Part shown: in pieces, positions 1 through 6,781 of the stretch
Numbering within the stretch: position 1 is the stretch's first letter
How the letters are laid out: each line of letters opens with the position of its first letter
Source: DASRRB01 sp036732755
GTDB lineage: Bacteria > Planctomycetota > B15-G4 > SIAN01
NCBI GenBank assembly: GCA_036732755.1
Contig: DAINBU010000189.1
Coordinates: 1-6,781 of the forward strand
Direction: 5' to 3'
DNA length: 6,781 nt
Notes under the pieces: generated by a model
What the model was told of the DNA's origin: nothing
The model's input: only the letters and a program-made list of their open reading frames with translations
Databases searched by the model: none
Translations under genes and position numbers: made by a program

Positions 1-126
1 CGAGCGTGTCCCGTACATCGAGCCTTTTTCTCCTCCGCCCCTCGACCCGCCCTCGCCCGTCGCGCGTTCGAGCACCAATCCCCCTCCCCGCGGCCTCTTC
101 ACCCCCGCCCTCGACGTCCGCTCCAT
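1..126 (-). CDS. Possible start of an unrecognised protein, cut by the left edge
   Basis: Reading leftward from an ATG at 126-124, the frame stays open for 42 codons to the window edge. An AGGAG-like ribosome site lies about 10 bases upstream of that ATG. The predicted peptide is rich in Gly, Arg and Lys, resembles no family I know, and shows no motif, signal peptide or membrane segment. In DNA this GC-rich, short open frames arise easily by chance, so the Shine-Dalgarno-like sequence is the only real support. It would lie downstream of the terminator that ends the actin transcript and would need its own promoter, which I cannot see. It may equally be non-coding spacer. Confidence 0.15.
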   Translation of the reverse strand, partial: MERTSRAGVKRPRGGGLVLERATGEGGSRGGGEKGSMYGTRS

Positions 127-160
127 TCGGTCCGGTCTCCTGGGATGGCCTCTTCGCAGC

Positions 161-200
161 GAAAACACGGAGGCCGCATCCGTTTCCGGACGCGGCCTCC
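161..200 (-). terminator. Rho-independent terminator after the actin-like gene
   Basis: The arms GGAGGCCGC (169-177) and GCGGCCTCC (192-200) pair perfectly over 9 bp. One A/C mismatch is followed by four more pairs (TCCG with CGGA) closing a TTTC loop. Read on the minus strand, the hairpin is followed by GTGTTTTC, a short T-run, so it works for leftward transcription only. It lies about 55 bases past the stop of the actin-like gene and is the first convincing terminator met when reading leftward from the thiolase. This supports a shared transcript end for the minus-strand genes. Confidence 0.7.
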
Positions 201-222
201 GCGGAGATTCCTGGGCGTAACT

Positions 223-244
223 CGTGCGCGCGGGGGCGCGCACG
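223..244. other. GC-rich hairpin between the actin stop and the terminator
   Basis: CGTGCGCGC (223-231) and GCGCGCACG (236-244) form a perfect 9-bp inverted repeat around a GGGG loop. It starts about 11 bases after the actin-like stop codon and precedes the intrinsic terminator. No T-run follows on either strand, so it is not a terminator by itself. It could protect the mRNA 3' end or slow the polymerase before the terminator. Simple alternating GC sequence can form such a structure by chance. Confidence 0.45.
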
Positions 245-254
245 CGGGCTTGCA

Positions 255-1328
255 TCACTCCATGGACGAGACGGCGGCGACGAGGCAGCCCTGCGCGATG
301 GAGTTGAGCGGCTCCTTCGCGAGGCGGATGTTCTTCAGCTGGAGGGGGAACTTCACCTTCGCCACCTCTTCCTTGAAGACCTCGGCGAATCCCTGGATCA
401 GCGCGCCGCCGCCGGCGCAGACGATGTCGACCGGATCCGTGAAGCTCGGCAGATCCTTGCCCATCATCAGCCGGTTGCGGATGTGGTTGATCGTGTAGCC
501 CATCAGATTGCGGTAGTAGATCGCGATCGCTTCCTGCTCGCGGCCCTTCGGAGTGCGGATGTCCATGCCGCTCTCCTTGATGAACGTGACCTTGCTGCTC
601 GGCAGGCCGAGCACGTTGGCCGCGTTCTGGTCGATCCAGTCGCCGCCGCGCGCCACCGAGAAGGTGAGCGCCGGGATCGTCTTGTAGGCGACGCAGACGT
701 TCACCATGCCGCCGCCGAAGCTGATGCCGATGCCGGTGAAGTCGTCGGCCGCGAGCTCCGCGAAGGTGACCGCGTGGCCTTCGTTCATCGGCGTCGGTTG
801 GTACCCGAGCTTCTGCAGGATCCCCTGGAAGAGGCCCTGGTGGTAGACGACGTTGTTCTCGCGGTCGACCGACTCGGCCGGCACCGAGAAGAAGCACGGC
901 TCGTTCGGGCCCGACGGGTCGCCCAGCACCTTCTTGATGATCAGCTGGATCATCGGGAGGGCGTCCTTCTCCGAGGCGGAGATGAGGCCGTCCTTCATCG
1001 GGCGCCGCGTCGGCCGGCCGAACACGTTGGCCAGGTCGAACGCCGCTCCGCCGATCACCAGCAGCGAGTTCTCGTGCACGACGTACGGCACGTTGAGCCG
1101 CGTCAGCATCGAGCGCGAGTGGACGTCGCCCTGGATGTCGAGGAACGCGTTGCGCTCGCAACGGACGACGATGCCGCCCTTCGCGTCACGCACCGCGGCC
1201 AGGATGTTGGCCGTGCCGATGTCGAGACCCTTGCCCGACATCTTCTGGGTCGCTCCGCCCTTTTCGACGGTCGCCGCAGAAACCGAACCCGGACGCGCCG
1301 CGTCCGCGTGCTGCTCACCCGTTGCCAT
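255..1328 (-). CDS. MreB/MamK-like bacterial actin ATPase
   Basis: This is a 357-residue actin-fold ATPase expected to polymerise into cytoplasmic filaments. Motifs appear in the order seen in MreB and MamK: phosphate-1 loop GLDIGTAN (34-41, Asp36); a segment like MreB's around PMKDGLIS (110-117); a likely catalytic Glu183 in MNEG; phosphate-2 loop GISFGGGMVNV (201-211); GGDWID (228-233), matching GGDxFD of MreB; adenosine loop IVCAGGGAL (302-310); and a C-terminal KEPLNSIAQG (338-347), like MreB's DPLTxVAxG. Length is normal for MreB (about 340-350). The phosphate-2 loop is unusual: the expected Asp is Ser203 and the Thr after GGG is Met208. The chosen start has an AAGGA ribosome site five bases away and gives a 33-residue polar Ala/Gly/Thr-rich leader; Met30 is an alternative start. 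I see no membrane-binding amphipathic helix at the N-terminus. It follows the coiled-coil gene by 62 bp and precedes a terminator. The fold is secure, but the subfamily (MreB, MamK or another MreB-like group) is not. Confidence 0.88.
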   Translation of the reverse strand: MATGEQHADAARPGSVSAATVEKGGATQKMSGKGLDIGTANILAAVRDAKGGIVVRCERNAFLDIQGDVHSRSMLTRLNVPYVVHENSLLVIGGAAFDLANVFGRPTRRPMKDGLISASEKDALPMIQLIIKKVLGDPSGPNEPCFFSVPAESVDRENNVVYHQGLFQGILQKLGYQPTPMNEGHAVTFAELAADDFTGIGISFGGGMVNVCVAYKTIPALTFSVARGGDWIDQNAANVLGLPSSKVTFIKESGMDIRTPKGREQEAIAIYYRNLMGYTINHIRNRLMMGKDLPSFTDPVDIVCAGGGALIQGFAEVFKEEVAKVKFPLQLKNIRLAKEPLNSIAQGCLVAAVSSME

Positions 1329-1390
1329 GGTGTTCCTTCACCCCTGTTCCCAGGATCCCTGGTTCGTTGCCGTCTCGATCGGGGCCGCGC

Positions 1391-2176
1391 TCACGCGCCG
1401 CCCTTGCCCTTTTTCATCGACTTCATGCGGGCCAGCGCGTCGCCGACGTCGCCGCCCTTGCTCTCCTTCGCCTCGACGCTGTCCATGTTCGACTCGACCT
1501 CGGGGATCGAGCTCGCGAACAGGCTGGCCAGCTCGGCGGTCGGCACGTCGTCGTTCGTGGACGAGGCCACGCCGACCTTGCGGCCGATGCGGTCGATCTG
1601 CGAGGAGAGCTCCGCGCCGAGCGAGGCGAGCTTCTCGGCGATCGCGCCTTGCGTCGCCGGGTCGCCCGCGCCCGCCGCCGCGGGGGCGGGGGCGCTCGGC
1701 TTGGCGTGGATCTCCTGGCGCAGCGCGCGCAGCTCGTCGAGCAGGTCGGTCGGCGAGCTGCCCGGCGCGCGGCTCTTGATCACGCGCAGCTCGGCGTCGA
1801 GCTCCGCGGTCTTCGCGGCCGCCTCGGCGATCAACGCCTCCTTGGCCGCGACCTGCTGCGTCAGCGCGGTCATCGCCTGGCGCATCTCGTCGAGCTTCTT
1901 CGCGTCCTGCGAGCGCGCCGCGGTCATCTCCGCGCGCATCATCTCGTTCAGGACCTTCGACGAGTCGGCGACGACGCCGTCGCGCTCCTTCGGGCTGAGG
2001 TTCGCGCCGCGCTTGGCGAGCGCCACCTCGACCGAGCGCTCGATCATCTGCAGGATCTGGCTCGAGCGAATGACGCGGACCTGCTCGAGCCCTTTCTTCT
2101 TCAGCTCGTCGAGCGTGGTCCGGGTCGAGCGAGAGTTGAGCTCGCTGCGAACTTCGCTCAGGTACTCGGTGGCCAT
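1391..2176 (-). CDS. Coiled-coil protein, possible partner of the actin-like protein
   Basis: I do not recognise the family of this 261-residue protein. It has no signal peptide or membrane segment and should be cytosolic. Residues 20-82 look mostly helical and charged, with a loop near SPKE (61-64). Residues 95-133 form a clean coiled coil: positions 95, 98, 102, 105, 109, 112, 116, 119, 123, 126, 130 and 133 are L, M, M, L, V, K, I, A, T, L, L, I, about six a/d heptads. A break at APGSSP (137-142) is followed by a short helix (143-158), an Ala/Pro-rich hinge (159-174), another helix (176-200), an acidic stretch (209-238) and a basic tail ending with MKSMKKGKGG. GGAG lies eight bases before the ATG. 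The gene sits 84 bp after the FadJ-type gene and 62 bp before the actin-like gene, all in one direction. By analogy with other bacterial actins that have a companion coiled-coil protein, a filament regulator or cargo adaptor role is inferred. Confidence 0.82.
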   Translation of the reverse strand: MATEYLSEVRSELNSRSTRTTLDELKKKGLEQVRVIRSSQILQMIERSVEVALAKRGANLSPKERDGVVADSSKVLNEMMRAEMTAARSQDAKKLDEMRQAMTALTQQVAAKEALIAEAAAKTAELDAELRVIKSRAPGSSPTDLLDELRALRQEIHAKPSAPAPAAAGAGDPATQGAIAEKLASLGAELSSQIDRIGRKVGVASSTNDDVPTAELASLFASSIPEVESNMDSVEAKESKGGDVGDALARMKSMKKGKGGA

Positions 2177-2221
2177 CCTTCCAGCTCCGCGGCCTGTGCG
2201 GACCCGCCGTCCGCCGTGTTC

Positions 2222-2253
2222 ACCGGCTCGCCCTCCTTTCGGCGGGCACCGGT
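2222..2253. other. Hairpin with GAAA tetraloop between the fadJ-type and coiled-coil genes
   Basis: On the minus strand, ACCGG and CCGGT form the outer stem. Inside it GCCC pairs with GGGC, then CC with GG across a G/A mismatch, closing a GAAA loop of the stable GNRA type. It starts just after the FadJ-type stop, and a second 6-bp stem (2198-2203 with 2209-2214, loop CCGCC) follows. No T-run follows, so it is not a standard intrinsic terminator. It could be an mRNA processing or stability element, or could lower read-through into the coiled-coil gene. I see no promoter in this 84-bp gap. Confidence 0.4.
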
Positions 2254-2260
2254 CGGCCGC

Positions 2261-4362
2261 TCAAGCGCGCGGGGAGGGAGCAGAAAGGCTTTCGCGTCTC
2301 AGGAGCTCCGGGGGAGCGAAGCGTCCGCCCCGCAGGCGCGCGAGCTCCTCGAGCCGCGCGACGACCGCCGGGAGGCCCCGCGCGCGCGCCCAGCGGACCG
2401 GGCCGCCGTGCGCGATCAGGACGCCGGCGCCGAGCTGCAGCGCGAGATCGACGTCGTCCTCCGACGCCGCGACCCCCTCCTCGAGGCAGCGCCAGCTCTC
2501 CGCCGCGAGCAGATGGAGGAGGCGGTCGACCCAGGCGTCGACGGTCTGCGGGTCGGCGGGCAGGCTGCCGGCGGCGACCCGGGTGCGCAGCTCCGGGTCG
2601 GGCGTGCGCCCGCTCCCGTTCTTGGCATAGACGTAGAAGCCGCGGCCCCCCTTCTTGCCGAGCCGCCCCTCGAGCGCGAGCCGGCGCACCAGCCCCACGT
2701 CGGCGAGGCGGTCGGGGAAGGCGGCACGCATCACGTCGCCGGCGCGCGCCGCGACGTCGAGGCCGACCTCGTCGAGCAGCTCGATCGGCCCCATCGCCAT
2801 CCCGGCCGCGCGCAGTGAGCGGTCGAGCGTCGCGACCGGCGCGCCCTCGTCGACGAGCCGCTCCGCTTCGAGCAGGTAGGGCGCGAGCACGCGGTTCACC
2901 AGGAAGCCGGGGCGGTTGCCCACGACGACCGGCGTCTTGCCGAGGCGGCGCGCCAGCGCGCAGGCGGCGGCGACGGTCCGCTCGTCGGTCGCGGCGCCGC
3001 GCACCACCTCGACCAGCCGCATCGACTCGACCGGATGGAAGAAGTGGACTCCGACGAAGCGGGCCGGGCGCGCGAGGCCGCGCGCGATCGCGTCCACGTC
3101 GAGCGAGCTCGTGTTGGTGGCGAGGATCGTCGCGGGGCCCGCCCTCGCCTCGAGGTCCGCGAAGAGCGCGCGCTTCACCTCGAGATCCTCGACGACCGCT
3201 TCGAGCACGAGGTCGCAGTGCGCGAGGCCGGTGCGCTCGCCGGTCGCCTCGAGCCGGTCGACCGCCGCCTGCGCCCGCGCCGGATCGTCGCGGAAGCGTC
3301 GCGCCAGCGTCTCCGCCGCGCGCTTGCGCCCGCGCGCCAGCGCCGCCGCCACTGGATCGTGAAGTCGCACGCGCAGCCCGGCTCCGGCGAGCTGCGCGGC
3401 GATCGCCGCGCCCATCTGGCCGGCGCCCGCGACGAACGCGCGCTCGAGCGAGGCGGCGGCCTCCTCGCCGCCCGCCTTTGCGCGCTCGGAGAGCTGGAAG
3501 AGCCGCACCAGGCTGCGCGAGACGGGTCCGGTGGCGAGCGCGCCCAGCTCACGCGCCTCGAAGCGGAAGCCCTCGTCGCGCGGCAGGTCGTAGCCGGCGG
3601 CGATCGCCGCGAGGATGCGCGGCGGCGCCGGGAAGAGGTCGCCCGCCTTGCGCCGCACCTCGGCGGCCGCCTTCGCGAGGATGCGCCGGCGCAGCGGCCC
3701 GATTGCGCGGATCGCCCGCTCGATCAGCCAGGCGCTGCGAGCCGGCGGCCGGCGCCGCTGCCCCGCCGCGACGACGCGCCGCGCCGCGTCGCGCAGCGCC
3801 TCCTTGGGGGCGACCGCGTCGACGAGGCCGATGCGCCGGCTCGCGCGGGCGGTGAGGAGGCGGCCGGTCAGGATCAGCGGCAGCGCCGCGACGAGGCCGA
3901 TCGTCCGCGGCAGCCGCTGCGTCCCGCCGAAGCCGGGCACGATGCCGAGCAGCACCTCGGGCAGGCCGAGCCGCGTGGCCGGGTCGTTCGAGGCGACGCG
4001 GTGGGTGCAGGCGAGCGCGAGCTCGAGCCCCCCGCCGACGCAGGCGCCGTGGATCGCCGCCACCGTCGGGAAGGGGAGCGCCTCGAGCTGCGCGAAGATC
4101 GCCTGGCCGCGCCGCGCCGCCGCCTCCGCCGTCGCCGCGTCGGCGAGGTCGGCGATCGCGTTCACGTCGGCGCCCGCGATGAAGGTCGCCGGCTTGCCGC
4201 TCTCGATCATGAGCGCCCGCGCGCCCGCCATGGTGCGGGCCTCGTCGAGGCGCTGCGCGAGCTCGTCCATGGTGTCGCGCCGCAGCAGGTTGACCTTCGA
4301 GTCGGGCAGGTCGAAGCGCAGCACGAGGAGGTCGCCGTCGCGCGCGAGCGTGAAGGCGGCGC

Positions 4363-4366
<4 letters not shown>
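2261..4366 (-). CDS. fadJ: FadJ/FadB-type enoyl-CoA hydratase / 3-hydroxyacyl-CoA dehydrogenase
   Basis: This 701-residue bifunctional enzyme hydrates trans-2-enoyl-CoA and then oxidises the L-3-hydroxyacyl-CoA with NAD+, steps two and three of beta-oxidation. The crotonase domain spans about 1-190: oxyanion-hole region FIAGAD (62-67) and ACVGGGLELALA (108-119), with catalytic glutamates Glu115 and Glu137 (LGLPEVLLG). A linker helix region (210-305) leads to the dehydrogenase: Rossmann motif GAGQMG (314-319), Asp337, NTSS (418-421), catalytic His441 and Glu453 in the HFFHP...LVEVVRG stretch, and GFLVNR (487-492). Two C-terminal dehydrogenase repeats follow, the first with GPIELLDEVGLD (526-537), the second degenerate. 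Length matches FadJ/FadB (about 715-730). HFFHP replaces the common HFFNP. The ATG is chosen because its reading frame opens with the expected hydratase start and because GGAGG lies four bases upstream. Its ATGA overlaps the thiolase stop, so translation is probably coupled. It acts in the cytosol, most likely in an alpha2-beta2 complex with the thiolase. FadB rather than FadJ remains possible. Confidence 0.95.
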
Positions 4367-5658
<1,292 letters not shown>

Positions 5659-5670
5659 GCCGCCGTCGCT

Positions 5671-5691
5671 TTCCGTTCGGTACGAAAGGAA
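5671..5691. promoter_or_regulatory. Imperfect 21-bp palindrome upstream of the thiolase, candidate operator
   Basis: TTCCGTTCG (5671-5679) and CGAAAGGAA (5683-5691) form inverted arms matching at eight of nine positions around a GTA centre. The element ends 12 bp before the thiolase ATG and is clearly more AT-rich than its surroundings. Its size and position suit a dimeric repressor, for example of the TetR or GntR type that often controls beta-oxidation genes. I cannot match it to the E. coli FadR or Pseudomonas PsrA consensus. It also contains the weak ribosome site, so an RNA hairpin limiting translation is an alternative. Confidence 0.45.
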
Positions 5692-5758
5692 TGACACGCC
5701 GCGCGTCGATCCGACGTCGCGACGGATGGTATCGGACAAACCCTTTCCGCAGCCTGCG

Positions 5759-5788
5759 TTGCGTTCGAGCGGATGTCGTCCTTACAAT
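5759..5788 (+). promoter_or_regulatory. Possible sigma-70-type promoter for the sensor kinase
   Basis: TACAAT (5783-5788) matches the -10 consensus at five of six positions, in DNA where AT-rich hexamers are rare. TTGCGT (5759-5764), 18 bp upstream, matches the -35 consensus at only three of six. Transcription would begin near 5795, leaving a leader of about 50 bases. I found no equally good promoter for the leftward thiolase gene; a lone TACCAT (5731-5726, minus strand) has no -35 partner. Confidence 0.35.
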
Positions 5789-5842
5789 CCCCGCGTCTTC
5801 GTCGACCGTACCGATCGTCATGCGGGAAGGGACGCCCCACCC

Positions 5843-6781
5843 ATGCCATGGCTCGAGTCGATCCCGGTGGCCGCGCTGCGCTGTGACGCGGGCGGACGGA
5901 TCCTCGCGGTGAATCGGCTGGCGGCCGTCCAATTCGGGTGCACGGGCGAGCAGCTCATCGGCCGCGCCTGGAGCGAGCTCGGCGGCGGCGCGGGCGCGAA
6001 CCACGGGAACGGGGCGGGCGCGGCGACCGAGGTGCCGCTCGCCGACGGGCGGCTGCTCCTGCTCATCTCCCAGGACCCGCTGCAGCCGCTGAAGCGGCAG
6101 ATCTACCACCTCTCGCGGCTCGCGTCGGCCGGACGCCTCGTCTCGGTCGTCGTGCACGAGATCAACAACGCCCTCTCCGGCATCCTCGGCTACGCGCAGC
6201 TGCTCACGACGCACGCGCTCCCGCCCGAGGCGCGGCGCGACCTCGAGCGCATCCACGACGAGGCGCTGCGCACCGCGCGCATCGCGCAGAACCTCCTCAA
6301 GTTCAGCCGCTCCGGCATCGGCGAGCGCACGCGCTTCTCGATCGGCGACCTGCTGCGCCACTGCGCCGAGCTCAAGCGGCGCGACTTCGCGCTGCGCTCG
6401 ATCGAGCTCAAGCTCGACGTGCAGGAAGAGCTGCCGGCGCTGTGGGGCGACGAGACGCTGGTCACGCAGGTCTTCATCAACCTGCTCACGAACGCGCAGC
6501 AGAGCATCGCGTCAATGCGCGACCACGGGCTCGTACAGGTGACCGCCTCCTTCGTCGACGGCGTCGTCCAGGTCGACGTCGAGGACGACGGGCCGGGCAT
6601 CCCCGAGCCGCTGCGCGGCCGCGTCTTCGAGCCGTTCTTCACGTCGCGCGCGGATGGCACCGGGACCGGCCTCGGGCTGACGCTCTGTCGCGAGATCCTG
6701 CGCGAGCACGGCGGCGCGATCACGGTCGAGCACGGACGGCTGTCGGGTGCGTGCCTGCGGCTCGTCTTTCCGCCGGCCTCC
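5843..6781 (+). CDS. Soluble PAS-HisKA sensor histidine kinase (3' end cut off)
   Basis: At least 313 residues are visible, with no stop before the right edge. This is a two-component sensor kinase that autophosphorylates on His and passes the phosphate to a response regulator outside the window. Residues 1-77 form a short, degenerate PAS-like domain (AALRCDAGGRILAVNRLA at 10-27), interrupted by a Gly/Asn/Ala-rich stretch (47-62). A linker helix (79-98) leads to the dimerisation/phospho-acceptor domain with H-box VVHEINNALSGILGYAQLL (103-121, His105). The ATP-binding domain has N-box NLLTNAQQSI (213-222), G1 DDGPGIP (248-254), F-box FEPFFTSR (262-269) and G2 GTGTGLGL (272-279). No membrane segment is present, so it should sense a cytoplasmic signal. 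The H-box is of the NtrB-like type. The first ATG in frame is used; GGGAAGGGA lies ten bases upstream and no earlier start exists nearby. The ATPase domain is nearly complete, so the protein either ends soon after 6781 or continues into another domain. Confidence 0.92.
   Translation, partial: MPWLESIPVAALRCDAGGRILAVNRLAAVQFGCTGEQLIGRAWSELGGGAGANHGNGAGAATEVPLADGRLLLLISQDPLQPLKRQIYHLSRLASAGRLVSVVVHEINNALSGILGYAQLLTTHALPPEARRDLERIHDEALRTARIAQNLLKFSRSGIGERTRFSIGDLLRHCAELKRRDFALRSIELKLDVQEELPALWGDETLVTQVFINLLTNAQQSIASMRDHGLVQVTASFVDGVVQVDVEDDGPGIPEPLRGRVFEPFFTSRADGTGTGLGLTLCREILREHGGAITVEHGRLSGACLRLVFPPAS

Noticed and set aside
255..1328. Magnetosome MamK identity for the actin
   Set aside because: The layout is MamK-like, but no magnetosome genes are nearby and the phosphate-2 loop differs from MamK. 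The sequence supports only an MreB/MamK-like actin.
1350..1362. Small CCAGG/CCTGG inverted repeat between the coiled-coil and actin genes
   Set aside because: A 5-bp stem with a 3-base loop and no T-run is too weak to call a terminator, and the actin has a good ribosome site, so read-through is expected.
6..2630. Plus-strand open frame of 874 codons
   Set aside because: It runs antisense to the actin, coiled-coil and FadJ-type genes, is low-complexity (Arg, Ala, Ser, Pro) and has no recognisable domain. Long antisense frames are expected in GC-rich DNA.
1322..2818. Plus-strand frame of 498 codons opposite the coiled-coil gene
   Set aside because: It is Arg/Leu/Ala-rich shadow sequence with no motif, while the opposite strand encodes a coherent protein with a ribosome site and regular heptads.
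5659..5739. 27-residue N-terminal extension of the thiolase from a TTG start
   Set aside because: Thiolases begin close to the LVIVGGARTPF strand, and the extension would cover the 21-bp dyad. The internal ATG fits the family better, although the TTG has a GGAAAGG just upstream.

Overview
The window is very GC-rich (by eye roughly 70%, with hand-counted stretches between about 62% and 82%) and bacterial. It holds five well-supported genes. The composition, the full-length FadI/FadJ-type beta-oxidation enzymes and a soluble NtrB-like histidine kinase would fit a Myxococcota/Desulfobacterota-like or similar environmental lineage. That placement is inference only, because there is no rRNA or other marker gene here.

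Layout. Bases 1-254 hold no confident gene: a weak partial ORF runs off the left edge, followed by an intrinsic terminator and a second GC hairpin. Bases 255-2176 (minus strand) carry a two-gene cytoskeletal module: a coiled-coil protein (1391-2176) and, 62 bp downstream, an MreB/MamK-like actin (255-1328) that ends just before the terminator. Bases 2261-5658 (minus strand) carry a tight beta-oxidation pair: a FadI-type thiolase (4363-5658) whose stop overlaps the start of a FadJ-type two-domain enzyme (2261-4366) by four bases. Bases 5659-5842 are a divergent control region with a 21-bp dyad next to the thiolase start and a promoter-like sequence facing right. From 5843 to the right edge, on the plus strand, is a PAS-HisKA-HATPase sensor kinase, cut off by the window end.

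How they work together. The thiolase and FadJ-type protein perform the last three steps of the fatty-acid beta-oxidation cycle (hydration, dehydrogenation, thiolysis) and are probably made as one complex from a translationally coupled mRNA. The coiled-coil and actin genes follow in the same direction after an 84-bp gap, and the first clear terminator lies after the actin gene, so all four may share a transcript. I see no biochemical reason for the two pairs to act together. The divergent kinase may respond to a cytoplasmic signal, but its partner regulator is not in view.

The least ordinary element is the actin/coiled-coil pair. The actin keeps the overall MreB-type layout, but its phosphate-2 loop departs from the usual DxGGGT pattern. 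Its neighbour has a clean six-heptad coiled coil, an Ala/Pro hinge and a lysine-rich tail, as expected of a dedicated filament partner or adaptor. I do not recognise this coiled-coil family.
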